From assembly GCF_036346295.1 (NCBI RefSeq), contig NZ_CP107819.1, positions 7,006,001 through 7,070,000 of the forward strand: a stretch of 64,000 bases of DNA, given 5' to 3'. Below, one piece after another: positions 8,351 to 17,023 of the stretch. The translations under genes were made by a program, and so were the position numbers. The number at the start of each line of letters is the position of its first letter. The first letter of the stretch is position 1. Under the pieces are notes generated by a model. It saw only the letters and a program-made list of their open reading frames with translations. It made no database searches and had not been told where the DNA came from. This stretch comes from Streptomyces sp. NBC_00536 (GTDB taxonomy: Bacteria; Actinomycetota; Actinomycetes; Streptomycetales; Streptomycetaceae).

Positions 8351-8356
8351 ACTGTG

Positions 8357-8385
8357 AAGCTAGCACTGGGGGAGGTGTAACGCAA
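8357..8385 (-). promoter_or_regulatory. Promoter of the monooxygenase operon
   Basis: Read leftward, TTGCGT (-35, 8385-8380) and TAGCTT (-10, 8362-8357) are separated by exactly 17 bases. One TetR-type operator overlaps the -35 and another sits at the start site, a standard repression layout. Confidence 0.6.
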
Positions 8386-8401
8386 ACGAACGTTTCCGTT
8401 T
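8384..8401. promoter_or_regulatory. Putative TetR operator O2 (AAACG-N8-CGTTT)
   Basis: An inverted repeat identical in spacing to the sites at 8331 and 4236. It overlaps the -35 element of the leftward promoter. Confidence 0.65.
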
Positions 8402-8445
8402 GGTGTGGCGTGGCGTGGCAGTCGGCACCTGGGGCGCGATGGGCG

Positions 8446-8802
8446 TCAGACCTCGTTGTTCCACATGCGGAAGACCGTGCACTTCCCGTGGCTGTCGAAG
8501 GTGACGGTCCACAGGTTGGCGAAGGTCCCCAGCTCCGTGTAGCGCCCGGTGCCCTCGATGGCCGCGGTGTCCCCGTTGATCGTGAGGAGGGACCACTCGA
8601 ATTCCCAGCCCCCTTCCTGCCACCCGGCCCGGCCGCGCCACCCCTCGACGATCGCCTCGCGGCCGATCCAGTCCGTCTCGTACGGCCACTCGTGATACTC
8701 GGCTTCCGGGGTGAAGAGGGCTGCGATGTCCTTGCGGCTGTTGGAGGTCCAGGCCCGCACGTACCCCTCGACCCACGCTTCGACTTGCTGTTTCGTCACC
8801 AT
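8446..8802 (-). CDS. SnoaL-like / NTF2-fold protein
   Basis: This 118-residue single-domain protein starts with an N-terminal helix, KQQVEAWVEGYVRAWTSN, followed by ALFTPEAEYHEWPYET. It then has the curved sheet GRYTELGTFANLWTVTFD and ends with FRMWNNEV. Together these are the usual cone-shaped SnoaL_2 layout. Such proteins act as small isomerases, cyclases or binding proteins, often beside oxidoreductases. It lies 57 bases downstream of the SDR gene on the same strand, so the two likely form an operon. Confidence 0.85.
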   Translation of the reverse strand: MVTKQQVEAWVEGYVRAWTSNSRKDIAALFTPEAEYHEWPYETDWIGREAIVEGWRGRAGWQEGGWEFEWSLLTINGDTAAIEGTGRYTELGTFANLWTVTFDSHGKCTVFRMWNNEV

Positions 8803-8836
8803 GGCGTGTCTCCGTACGACGTGTCTCTGTGGTCCG

Positions 8837-8863
8837 TCGGCTCAGTCGGCTCAGTCGGCTCAG
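8837..8863. repeat. Three 9-bp tandem units (TCGGCTCAG)
   Basis: Three exact copies lie in the SDR-SnoaL spacer and run into the SDR stop codon. The array may be prone to slippage. Confidence 0.85.
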
Positions 8864-9600
8864 CCCTGGGCGGTGGGTCGTACGATGATCTCGCTGACGT
8901 CGACCTCGACGGGCTGGCTGATCGCGTAGTCGATCGCCGCGCCGATGGCGTCAGCGGGCATCGCGATCTTCAGCATGTCCCTGGTGGCCTCGCGCACCGC
9001 CGTGTCGGTGATGCCCTCGGCCAGCTCGCTCCTGGTCAGCCCGGGGCTGATCACGGTCACCCGCAGGTCGCGGCTCTCCTGCCGCAGCCCCTCGGACAGG
9101 GCCCGGACCGTGAACTTGGTCGCGCTGTAGACGGCGGCGGTCGGGTCGACGCGGTGCCCCGAGACGGAGGCGATGTTCACGATGTGGCCGGAGCCCTGTG
9201 CGCGCATGACGGGGAGCACGGCGGCGATGCCGTGCAGCACGCCGCGCACGTTCACGTCGATCATGCGGTTCCACTCGTCGACCTTGAGCGCATCCAGCGG
9301 GGAGAGCGGCATCACGCCCGCGTTGTTGACCAGGACGTCGATGCGGCCGTACCGGTCCTGCGCGGCGCCGACGAAGGCCCGCATGCTGTCCAGGCTGGTC
9401 ACGTCCAGTTCCTGGTGGTCGGCCTCCCCACCGCTGCCGCGGATGTCCTCGGCGAGGGCGGCGATACGGTCCGTGCGACGGGCGCCGAGCATCACCCGGT
9501 GCCCCGACGCTGCCAGCCGCCGGGCCGTCGCCTCACCGATCCCACTGCTCGCACCGGTGACCAGTACGACCTTGCCTACCGGAATGGACGGGACGGTCAT
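8860..9600 (-). CDS. Short-chain dehydrogenase/reductase (SDR)
   Basis: This is a 246-residue classical SDR. The cofactor motif TGASSGIG lies near residue 14, and Arg residues (GARRTD) after beta-2 suggest NADP(H) preference. NNAGVM, the catalytic Ser in NIASVSG and the YSATK active site (Tyr-x-x-x-Lys) follow, then SPGLTRSEL. The ATG at 9600 has an AGGGG ribosome site; an earlier in-frame ATG is less well placed. A divergent XRE regulator starts 143 bases away and probably controls it. The carbonyl or alcohol substrate cannot be inferred. Confidence 0.92.
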   Translation of the reverse strand: MTVPSIPVGKVVLVTGASSGIGEATARRLAASGHRVMLGARRTDRIAALAEDIRGSGGEADHQELDVTSLDSMRAFVGAAQDRYGRIDVLVNNAGVMPLSPLDALKVDEWNRMIDVNVRGVLHGIAAVLPVMRAQGSGHIVNIASVSGHRVDPTAAVYSATKFTVRALSEGLRQESRDLRVTVISPGLTRSELAEGITDTAVREATRDMLKIAMPADAIGAAIDYAISQPVEVDVSEIIVRPTAQG

Positions 9601-9743
9601 GAGAACCCCTTCGATCAAGCCGGCGATGGCCGACCGGGTGGTCGTCCACCCACCCTCCGATCCTGAAGGCGATCGCCCAGGGCAGGCAGGGCGAGACTTC
9701 CTGGGTGCGCCACTCCCAGGAAGGCGCCGCGTACGATCGAGTC

Positions 9744-10586
9744 ATGAGCGGGTACGAACTCGGCGAATTCCTGCAAGCGCGGCGCTCCCGTCTGAAGCCC
9801 GCGGAAGTGGGTCTTCCGACCTACGGGCACCGCAGGGTCGTGGGGCTCCGGCGCGAGGAGGTCGCCGTGCTGGCCGGCGTCAGCGCCGACTACTACACGC
9901 GGCTCGAACAGGGGCGCGAACGCAACCCCTCCGGCCAGGTCATCGACGCCCTCTCGCGGGCACTGCGCCTGAACGCCGACGCCCACTGGCACGCCTACCG
10001 CCTCGCGGGCCTCCTGCCGGCGGCCGAGGCCGCCGACGAGTCGGACGAAGTGGACCCGGCTCTGCTCCAGCTCATGGAGGGCTTCCCCACCGCGGTCGCG
10101 TACGTCATCAACCGCCGCCTCGAAGTGCTCGCGGCCAATGCCCTGGCCGATGCCCTCCTCTCGCCACTCGCCGACCGCCGCCAAGTACTGCGTTCCCTCT
10201 TCCTGGACCCCGCGGCCCGAGAGCTCTACGCGGACTGGCACAGTGTCGCGAAATGCTCGGTCGAAGCCCTGCGCCTGGCTGCCGGACACCATCCGGACGA
10301 TTCCCGGATGACCGCCACGATCAAGGAACTGCGTAGCAGCAGCGTCGAGTTCGAGCAGATGTGGCGCAGTCACGGCGTCAGTTCACTGGGCCTCAGGCCC
10401 AAGACCTTCAACCACCCGGCGGTGGGCCGGTTCACCCTCACGTACCAGTCCTTCGACGTCCAGAGCACGCCCGGTCAGCACCTCTTGATCGGCACTGCCG
10501 AGCCGGGCAGCACGGACGCCGACGCCCTCGCCCTCCTCGGCTCCTCGATGGCGGTGCTCGCGTCAGGACCGGCGGAACGCCACTGA
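9744..10586 (+). CDS. XRE-family regulator with MmyB-type ligand domain
   Basis: This is a 280-residue protein. The N-terminal HTH runs through [37 protein letters not shown] and GRERNPS. The C-terminal ~180 residues match the MmyB PAS-like domain ([58 protein letters not shown]). In actinobacteria this type is usually next to an oxidoreductase it regulates, and here the divergent SDR is the obvious target. The 3' end overlaps the convergent aldo/keto reductase gene by 24 bases. Confidence 0.9.
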   Translation: MSGYELGEFLQARRSRLKPAEVGLPTYGHRRVVGLRREEVAVLAGVSADYYTRLEQGRERNPSGQVIDALSRALRLNADAHWHAYRLAGLLPAAEAADESDEVDPALLQLMEGFPTAVAYVINRRLEVLAANALADALLSPLADRRQVLRSLFLDPAARELYADWHSVAKCSVEALRLAAGHHPDDSRMTATIKELRSSSVEFEQMWRSHGVSSLGLRPKTFNHPAVGRFTLTYQSFDVQSTPGQHLLIGTAEPGSTDADALALLGSSMAVLASGPAERH

Positions 10587-11627
10587 CGTGACACCGTTGA
10601 CCGTGGCGTCACCTTGCAGGAAGCCGATCCCGACCCCCTCGGTGAATGGGTGCGGATAGTTGAGTTCCGGCCTGGTCAGTGCGCTCAACTCGGCGATTTG
10701 GGAAGGGTCCAGGGTCACGGCCGCCGATGCCAGGTTGCTCTCCAACTGGTCGAGGGTCCGGGCTCCGACCAGCACTGAGGTGACGGGGTCCTGCTGGCGC
10801 ACCCACGCCAGGGCGACGGCCGCGACCGTCGTACCCAGGTCCTGGGCGATGCCTTCCAGCACGTCCAGGAGTACGAACGTCCCCTCGGTCAGCAGCGGGG
10901 CCGCGTAGCCCGCACGCCCGGAGCCCGTGGCGGTGGTGCGGGTGCGGGAGTACTTCCCCGACAGGACTCCGGAGGCGAGCGGGCTCCAGGGGGTGATGCC
11001 CAGCCCGAACGCGCGGGCGGCGCCGAACTGTTCGCCCTCCACGGTACGGGCCAGCAGCGAGTACTCCACCTGGAGTGCGGCCACGGATTCCCAGCCCCGG
11101 AGCCGGGCGGTCGTCGCGGCCTGGGCCACCCACCAGGCGGGCGTGTTCGACAGCCCGATGGCACGGACCTTGCCCGCGCGGACCAGGTCGTTCAGGGTCG
11201 ACAGCGTCTCCTCCAGGGGAGTGTGCCGGTCCCACATGTGCATCCAGTACACGTCCACGTAGTCGGTGCGCAGCCGCCGCAGCGACGCGTCCAGTTGCGC
11301 GAGTACGGCCTTGCGCCCGGCCCCGCCCGCGTTCGGATTGGGAGGGTCCATGGTGCCGCCGAACTTGGTGCCCAGCACCACGCGGTCGCGTACCCCGGGC
11401 CGCCCCGCGAAGTACGCCCCGAGCGTCTCCTCCGACGCCCCGCCGTTGTACTGGTTGGCGGTGTCGATGAAGTTCCCGCCCACCTCCAGATAACGGTCGA
11501 TGATCGCGAAGGATTCCTCCTGCGCCGAGCCCCAGCTCCCGTCGTCGAACGTCATCGCGCCCAGCGCCAGCGGACTCACCCTCAGCCCCGAACGGCCGAG
11601 CGTGACGTACGAACCCAACAACGCCAT
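10563..11627 (-). CDS. Aldo/keto reductase
   Basis: This 354-residue TIM-barrel NADPH reductase has an N-terminal motif [17 protein letters not shown] and the catalytic Asp and Tyr in [20 protein letters not shown]. The Lys lies in VLGTKFGG, with [11 protein letters not shown] (His) and the cofactor loops [13 protein letters not shown] and [15 protein letters not shown]. It is longer than YajO/Tas-type relatives only in its loops. A good ribosome site (CGAGGAGGTGGCACGGTC) sets the start. Its 3' end overlaps the XRE gene. It is probably a detoxifying or biosynthetic carbonyl reductase; the substrate is unknown. Confidence 0.93.
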   Translation of the reverse strand: MALLGSYVTLGRSGLRVSPLALGAMTFDDGSWGSAQEESFAIIDRYLEVGGNFIDTANQYNGGASEETLGAYFAGRPGVRDRVVLGTKFGGTMDPPNPNAGGAGRKAVLAQLDASLRRLRTDYVDVYWMHMWDRHTPLEETLSTLNDLVRAGKVRAIGLSNTPAWWVAQAATTARLRGWESVAALQVEYSLLARTVEGEQFGAARAFGLGITPWSPLASGVLSGKYSRTRTTATGSGRAGYAAPLLTEGTFVLLDVLEGIAQDLGTTVAAVALAWVRQQDPVTSVLVGARTLDQLESNLASAAVTLDPSQIAELSALTRPELNYPHPFTEGVGIGFLQGDATVNGVTSVAFRRS

Positions 11628-11884
11628 GACCGTGCCACCTCCTCGTCCTCTTCCACGGCCGGAACCGGCTGGTATCCCGCCACCAGGAGACTCGCCCCCG
11701 CACCGCATCCGTGGAAGGCCACGCCGGAGGGGGTACCGCACTCCTAGGAACAGGGCTTCCCGACGTACCACCGCGCCCTCGCTCACTCCGGAGGCACAGC
11801 CGGGAAGCCGGGGCGCATTTCGGACGCCCGCCACCTGACCCGATGGCATGACCGCAACCGCACCGGCACCCGAAGGGATCTTCC

Positions 11885-12292
11885 GTGATCACCCTGCTGA
11901 CCGTCATCCGAAAGAACCCCGAGGTCTCCACCGAGGAATTCCGGCACTTCATGAAGCACGAGTACGGTCCGACGTACCAGACGCTCCCGCAGACCCGCGC
12001 CTACGTGCAGTACCACCTCACGGACCTCGCCGCGGACGGGGCGGAGGACCCGATCGACGCGATCGTCCAGATCAGCTTCGACTCCGAGGAAGCCATGGCT
12101 GCGGCGCTGGCGACCGACGCGTACAAGAAGGCCCACGCGCTGCGCGAACGCTACATGCGCGAGACGTCCGCGGGCATCCACTCCGCCCGCGTCGACGACA
12201 TCGTCACCTTCGAGGCAGGCCGCCTTGAGGCCGTTCGTCGCAAGGCTCGCCATCTGCTCTTCCGTATCCCTGTCACCCCGGGCGCGGAGTGA
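11885..12292 (+). CDS. EthD-domain protein
   Basis: This is a 135-residue ferredoxin-like alpha/beta-barrel protein. The pattern ITLLTVIRKNPEVSTEEFRH, then FMKHEYGPTY and VQISFDSEEAMAAALATD, fits the EthD/YciI dimeric-barrel group, which can act as a cyclase, decarboxylase or monooxygenase. GTG start with GAAGGG upstream. It starts 257 bases from the divergent aldo/keto reductase and may share its regulatory region. The terminator at 12412 ends the unit. Confidence 0.75.
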   Translation: MITLLTVIRKNPEVSTEEFRHFMKHEYGPTYQTLPQTRAYVQYHLTDLAADGAEDPIDAIVQISFDSEEAMAAALATDAYKKAHALRERYMRETSAGIHSARVDDIVTFEAGRLEAVRRKARHLLFRIPVTPGAE

Positions 12293-12411
12293 CGGGACCC
12301 TGACCAGCGGGGCGGGAAGCGATCTTGATCCACCTGGGAACCGACGCCCCGACGCTCTCGTAAAGCCGCAGCTCAGCGGATTCTGTCGGTTGGCCACCAG
12401 TAACCGCGAGG

Positions 12412-12431
12412 AACCCCACTCCGGTGGGGTT
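12412..12431 (+). terminator. Intrinsic terminator, copy 1 of a repeated element
   Basis: Stem AACCCCAC / GTGGGGTT with a TCCG loop, followed by CTTTTGCG. The same stem and tail, with a TTCG loop, recur at 21669-21688 in the same orientation. Confidence 0.8.
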
Positions 12432-12645
12432 CTTTTGCGTTCCCGGGGCCGTGGGCCGGGAGGGCTGCGCGCCAGCTGGCCCGTGCAGCGGTCGCAGCCG
12501 GCAGTGTGCCCCAGGCCACTCCTGGAGAGCATGGAGGGGCCGAGCACGCCCCGCACCTCAAGGCATGCGGGATCATGACGCGGTGGTTCCGGATCCGGAT
12601 GGTCGGGTTTCGTGGAAGCTCTCCCGTGGGCCACATGCGCCTGGG

Positions 12646-12651
12646 TAGCAT
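12646..12651 (+). promoter_or_regulatory. Putative -10 box (TAGCAT) of the TIR/WD40 cassette
   Basis: TAGCAT fits the actinobacterial TAnnnT -10 consensus and lies 52 bases before the lipoprotein start. A GTAGC...GCTAC inverted repeat around it (12645-12661) could bind a regulator. Confidence 0.35.
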
Positions 12652-12702
12652 TTGGCGCTACTTCCCGGTTGATCGTTCTTGTTCCGGCACAGGGGGAATT
12701 CC

Positions 12703-13401
12703 ATGCCTCCCAGCACTTCCCGGCATTTACGCCGGCGGTTACCACGGTGCACGCGCGGCTCGGCAGCGAAGCGGGTCGCCGTGCTGGCCTCGGCTCTGGC
12801 GATGGTGTTCGTCAGCGGATGCACTGACGGCAAGGGCACACACAGCACGAGCGGACCGACCCGGTCGGCGGAGCCCTCGCCCGTCTCGTTCCCGTCCGCT
12901 CCACCGGACACCGCTCACTGCCCGGGTACGGTTCTCGATCATCGGGACATCAGCCATCCGACCCTCGGGGCGGTCCGCGTATTCCTGATCCGGCGGACCG
13001 ATTCCGGCGCTTCCAGCGGGTGCGTCGCGTCCGTCACCAGCAGTGGCAGCGCACTGGCATCCATCGACGTGGACATCTATGAGAACGACCTGCATTTCGC
13101 TTCGCCCGCATCCGACGCCACCAAGAACACCTTCGTGATCTACAACCCCGGACGCTATGACGGGGTACTGGTGCTCGTACCCGGCAAAGACGGTTTCGAG
13201 GACATCGGCTGGACGGAACCAGAGCTCCACTACAGGGGCGGGAAGCACGCCTTCTACAACGCCCGGCTCGCCGGCCCCGGCGGAGACGGCCGGTACACGA
13301 TCGTCCAGTCCCAGAACTCGTGCAATCCGAGCTGCGCCGCGGGTGCCATCTCGCACGTCACTCTGCACTGGAACGGCCACGAATACCTGCCGGCCGCATG
13401 A
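12703..13401 (+). CDS. Putative secreted lipoprotein, first gene of the TIR/WD40 cassette
   Basis: This is a 232-residue protein. A basic N-terminus rich in Arg is followed by a hydrophobic core and the lipobox FVSGC, with lipid-anchor Cys at residue 40. A Ser/Thr/Pro linker to about residue 70 and an ~160-residue extracytoplasmic domain follow. Four more Cys are visible, including CNPSC near the end, before VTLHWNGHEYLPAA. The tail resembles the LppP/LprE-type exported domain. Its stop codon overlaps the start of the first TIR/WD40 gene (ATGA), so the two are translationally coupled. It could be an envelope sensor or partner for the membrane-bound TIR protein; that role is inference from coupling only. 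Confidence 0.8.
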   Translation: MPPSTSRHLRRRLPRCTRGSAAKRVAVLASALAMVFVSGCTDGKGTHSTSGPTRSAEPSPVSFPSAPPDTAHCPGTVLDHRDISHPTLGAVRVFLIRRTDSGASSGCVASVTSSGSALASIDVDIYENDLHFASPASDATKNTFVIYNPGRYDGVLVLVPGKDGFEDIGWTEPELHYRGGKHAFYNARLAGPGGDGRYTIVQSQNSCNPSCAAGAISHVTLHWNGHEYLPAA

Positions 13402-16157
13402 AGAGGGGACGCTTCCCCCTCCGCAGACGGATCAGGACCGAACTCGGGTACGGCGCCTTTCTCTCCTACAGCGGGGACCGTGACCGGCAATGGCTGCCGC
13501 ACCTGCAGCGGGCGATCGAAAAGCAGTCCCGGCCCTGGTACAAGCCGCCACGGATCCGGGTGTTCCTCGATGACAGCGGCATATCGATCGGGCCCGAACT
13601 CTGGGGAAAGATCGAAGCCGGCCTGGCCCGCTCGGACTGGCTCGTGGTCATGGCCTCGCCGGAGTCGAAGGCATCCGTGTGGGTCGACCGGGAAATCGAA
13701 TGGTGGCTGAGGAACAAGACGGTCGACACCATCCTGCTCGTCGTGACCGCAGGGCAGCTGGAATGGGACGAGCAGCGGGGCGACTGGGACCCGGAACGCT
13801 CGACGGCCCTGCCCGCCCGCCTGTTGGGACGGTTCACGCAGCAGCCGGTCTGGAAAACCATAGCCCTGCGCAGACCCGACAACGGCACCGGTCTCGTGCC
13901 GGACGTGGACAGCGTCGCGCTCGGCATCGCGTCCGTCGTACGCGGTCTTCCGGAGGACGACCTCAAGTCGGAGGGCATCCGCGACACCCGGCGCAATCTG
14001 CGGACGGCACGGATCACCGCGGCCGTACTGGGCCTGCTCCTCCTGGTGGCGAGCACCGTGTCCGCGCTCGCGCTGATCGCACGGGCCGAGGCCGCCCGCC
14101 AGCGTGACCACGCCATTGCGCAGCAGTTGATCGGTCAGAGCTCCTTCCTCGCGACCCGTGACCCCTTCGGTGCCCGGTTGAAAGCGCTGGCAGCCTGGCG
14201 GATCGACCCCACACCGGAATCGCGCCTTGCCATGCTCAACGCAGCAGTGAACCCGGAATCCGGATTGCTCGCTCATACCTGGCCCGTCAGATCGGTGGCC
14301 TTCAGCCCGGACGGCAAGACCGTCGCCTCCGGAAGCGACGACGGCGTCGTGCGGCTGTGGGACGCGGCGACGCAACGGAGGGTCGGGGACGCGCTCATCG
14401 GGCACCACGGAGGCGTCACGTCGCTGGCCTTCGGACCGGATGGCGAAACTCTGGTCAGCTCCAGTTTCGACGGCACCGTCCGGCTCTGGAACGTCGCCGG
14501 CCACAGCCAGCTCGGTGACGCATTCGAGCCCCGGGCCGGGACGATCTCTTCGGTCGCCCTCAGCCCGGACGGCAGGACTCTCGTCTTCGTGGGCGACAGC
14601 GGATCCGGGGCCGTACAGGTATGGGACGTGGCGACGCACCGCCGGATCGGCGAGCCGCTGGGAGATCGCGCCCACGGCACTACCGCGGTGGCGTTCAGCC
14701 CTGACGGCAGAACCTTTGCGACGGGCACCAGCAAGGGGTTACAGCTCTGGGACACCAGTTCCCATACGCCCACGGGCGAGGTGCTGACCAGCGGCGACAA
14801 CTACATCTCGTCGGTCTCCTTCAGTGGTGACGGCCGCACCCTCGCCGCCGCCGACACCCACGGCACCGTCCAGCTCTGGGACACCACCACCCGGGCCCCG
14901 ATCGGAAAGCCGTTCGCCGACGATTCCGGAGGCTTCGGCTCGGTGGCCTTCAGCCCGGACGGTGCGCTGCTCGCCGCCGCGTACGCCGACGGCAGCGTGC
15001 AACTCTGGGACATCGTGGGGCACATCCGGCTCGGAGCGCCGTTCATCGGCCACATCAGCAACGCCCGGGCCGTGGCCTTCAGCCCGGACGGGTCGACCCT
15101 GGCCACTGCGAGCGACGACACCACGGTCCGGCTGTGGGACGTCCGCACACAAAGGCAGATCGGCACATCGGTCGGTACCGGGGAACAGATGGCTACGGAT
15201 TTCAGCCCTCGTGGGCATGTACTGGCCGTTGCGGGATCCGGCGCCAAGGTGCGCTTCTGGGACATCGTCACACGGCGCCAAATCGGTGACCCGCTGGACT
15301 CCGGTGTCCTGAACATGGGTTCGTCGATGTACCTCAACCCCGACGGCACCGTGCTGGCGACCACCTCATTCAACACGAATTATGCTGTGACGCTCTGGGA
15401 CGTCACGACACAGCGCCGGATCGGCGAGCCGCTGCCCGCCCAGAACGACGATATCCGCGCCATGGCTTTCAGCCCCGACGGCAAGGTCCTCGCCACTTCC
15501 GTCAGGGATTCGGTGCGCCTGTGGGATCTGGCCACGCGTCGGCAGATCGGCAAGGCACTCGATGTCAGTGCGTACAGACTCACGTTCAGCCCCGACGGCC
15601 GCACTGTCGCCACCAACACCGCGGACGACACCGTGGCGCTCTGGGATGTTGCCACGCAGCGACGGATCGGCGAGACGCCCCCGAGCCACACCGCGCAGGT
15701 CGACGCGGTCACCTTCAGCCCCGACGGGACGATGCTGGCGACCGCGAGCCGCGACAGCACCGTCCGGCTGTGGAACGTGGCCACGCGTGAACAGATCGGG
15801 GAGCCGCTGACCGGCCATCGCGGCGGCGTGACGTCCGTCGCCTTCAGTCCGAACGGGCAGACGCTGGCAACCGGCAGCATGGATCGGACGGTCAGGCTCT
15901 GGGACGTCACCACCCGGCAGCAGATCGGCGTCCCGCTCGAAGGACACGGCGCCGACGTCACCGGGGTGGGCTTCGGCCCCGAGGGCAGGACGGTCGCTGC
16001 CTGGGGCAAGGACGAGACCGTACGGTGGTGGGACGTCGCGGCGACCGTGGACCCGGAACACGCGCTGTGCCAGTGGGCGAGGGGCGCGTTCGATGCCGGC
16101 CGGTGGCGCGAATACGTACCCGCGGGCCCCGCTTTCCGGCCGCTCTGTCCGCGTTGA
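13398..16157 (+). CDS. TIR - transmembrane - 14x WD40 repeat protein
   Basis: This is a 919-residue protein. Residues ~17-180 form a TIR domain: GYGAFLSYSGDRD (box 1), RIRVFLDDSGISIG (BB-loop region), SDWLVVMASPES and VWVDREIEWW. Glu99 of W-V-D-R-E-I aligns with the catalytic Glu of NAD-hydrolysing TIR enzymes such as SARM1. One membrane helix follows at ~206-228 (AAVLGLLLLVASTVSALALI), then a coiled linker ARAEAARQRDHAIAQQ. From ~277 to the end are 14 WD repeats, each with FSPDG and RLWD hallmarks, enough for two seven-bladed propellers. With TIR inside the cell, a single-pass topology would put the propellers outside; this needs testing. No NTPase module is present. The ribosome site lies inside the lipoprotein gene's end. 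Confidence 0.92.
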   Translation: MKRGRFPLRRRIRTELGYGAFLSYSGDRDRQWLPHLQRAIEKQSRPWYKPPRIRVFLDDSGISIGPELWGKIEAGLARSDWLVVMASPESKASVWVDREIEWWLRNKTVDTILLVVTAGQLEWDEQRGDWDPERSTALPARLLGRFTQQPVWKTIALRRPDNGTGLVPDVDSVALGIASVVRGLPEDDLKSEGIRDTRRNLRTARITAAVLGLLLLVASTVSALALIARAEAARQRDHAIAQQLIGQSSFLATRDPFGARLKALAAWRIDPTPESRLAMLNAAVNPESGLLAHTWPVRSVAFSPDGKTVASGSDDGVVRLWDAATQRRVGDALIGHHGGVTSLAFGPDGETLVSSSFDGTVRLWNVAGHSQLGDAFEPRAGTISSVALSPDGRTLVFVGDSGSGAVQVWDVATHRRIGEPLGDRAHGTTAVAFSPDGRTFATGTSKGLQLWDTSSHTPTGEVLTSGDNYISSVSFSGDGRTLAAADTHGTVQLWDTTTRAPIGKPFADDSGGFGSVAFSPDGALLAAAYADGSVQLWDIVGHIRLGAPFIGHISNARAVAFSPDGSTLATASDDTTVRLWDVRTQRQIGTSVGTGEQMATDFSPRGHVLAVAGSGAKVRFWDIVTRRQIGDPLDSGVLNMGSSMYLNPDGTVLATTSFNTNYAVTLWDVTTQRRIGEPLPAQNDDIRAMAFSPDGKVLATSVRDSVRLWDLATRRQIGKALDVSAYRLTFSPDGRTVATNTADDTVALWDVATQRRIGETPPSHTAQVDAVTFSPDGTMLATASRDSTVRLWNVATREQIGEPLTGHRGGVTSVAFSPNGQTLATGSMDRTVRLWDVTTRQQIGVPLEGHGADVTGVGFGPEGRTVAAWGKDETVRWWDVAATVDPEHALCQWARGAFDAGRWREYVPAGPAFRPLCPR

Positions 16158-16214
16158 CGCCTCGGGGGCTATGTTCTTCCTACGTCGGAGCACTGCGGGG
16201 GAACGGACGGAACG

Positions 16215-16997
16215 ATGAGCGACCAATTATCGCGCACCAGAACCCGGTTGGCGGGTGGCCGACGTGTCCTCGACAGCGTCCTGCTCCGGCTCGTCGCGGC
16301 CACGGCCGTCGGCGCGCTGACGGGACTCGTCCTCTTCAGCCTCACCCAGGTGACCAGCCGCAGCCTCTTCGTCATCACCGGCGCGGTCGCGGGCGCGCTG
16401 GCCGTCCTGGTCGTGCAGTGGTACCAGCGCACGGCACGCCTCACCGAGGTCAAGGTCTCCGTCCCGCAGCTGAGCGAACTCACCTTCGCCGTCAACAACG
16501 ACTCCCGCCAGGTCGCCTGGCAGATGTTCATCGAAACGGCGACCCGCGTGTCCACGCAGCCCCTGGCCAGCGACGAGGGAGTCGTCCGGGAAGCGCTCAC
16601 CTCCATGTACGGGCTCTTCGCCACGACGCGTGAGACCCTCAAAACCGCCCGCCCCTCCGCCCCCGTGCCCGGCGGGCAGACGGTCGAGTACCTCGCGATC
16701 ACCATGCTGAACCGCGAGTTGAGGCCGTTCCTGTCCCAATGGCACCCCCGGCTGCGGGAGTTCGAGCAGGCTCATCCCGGCAGCCCGGAGTCCGACTGGG
16801 CTGACAATGCCGCCTGCCGGGCGGAGCTGCAGCGGGTGCAGCGTGACATCCACGCCTACGCTGTCGGCTTCGCCCGCCTGGCCGGTGTACGGGAAGCCGA
16901 GTCGATGATCGGCCGGGTTCCCGTACCGCGCACCCCCGACGACCGGTCCGAGAGGAGCGACGGCCGCTCGGCCGACAGCACCCGGCGCCCGCTCTGA
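16215..16997 (+). CDS. Two-helix membrane protein of the TIR/WD40 cassette, unknown family
   Basis: This is a 260-residue protein. Two membrane helices are predicted at ~21-45 (VLLRLVAATAVGALTGLVLF) and ~50-69 (LFVITGAVAGALAVLVVQWY), so it forms a short hairpin. A ~190-residue cytosolic, mostly helical domain follows, including LSELTFAVNNDSRQVAWQMF, EALTSMYGLFATTRETLKTA and YLAITMLNRELRPFLSQWHP. The C-terminus is a charged, probably disordered Arg/Ser tail. No enzymatic motif is seen. It sits 57 bases after the first TIR gene and 26 bases before the second, so it is very likely co-expressed. A scaffold, adaptor or regulator linking the two TIR proteins at the membrane is plausible but unproven. 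Confidence 0.8.
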   Translation: MSDQLSRTRTRLAGGRRVLDSVLLRLVAATAVGALTGLVLFSLTQVTSRSLFVITGAVAGALAVLVVQWYQRTARLTEVKVSVPQLSELTFAVNNDSRQVAWQMFIETATRVSTQPLASDEGVVREALTSMYGLFATTRETLKTARPSAPVPGGQTVEYLAITMLNRELRPFLSQWHPRLREFEQAHPGSPESDWADNAACRAELQRVQRDIHAYAVGFARLAGVREAESMIGRVPVPRTPDDRSERSDGRSADSTRRPL

Positions 16998-17023
16998 ACG
17001 CCCCGAAGGCCGGAGGCGGCGGT

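Larger units (their letters stand above)
12293..12702. other. 410-base intergenic region between the EthD gene and the TIR/WD40 cassette
   Basis: Contents: a rho-independent terminator (12412-12431), then ~200 bases without a convincing gene and with lower third-position periodicity than the flanks. A putative promoter element for the lipoprotein gene follows (TAGCAT at 12646-12651), and a ribosome site CAGGGGGAATTCC lies directly before 12703. Confidence 0.6.

Noticed and set aside
14290..16040. CRISPR-like regular DNA repetition in the first TIR gene
   Set aside because: The period of ~126-129 bases is set by 42-43-residue WD repeats, with variable sequence and no spacers.
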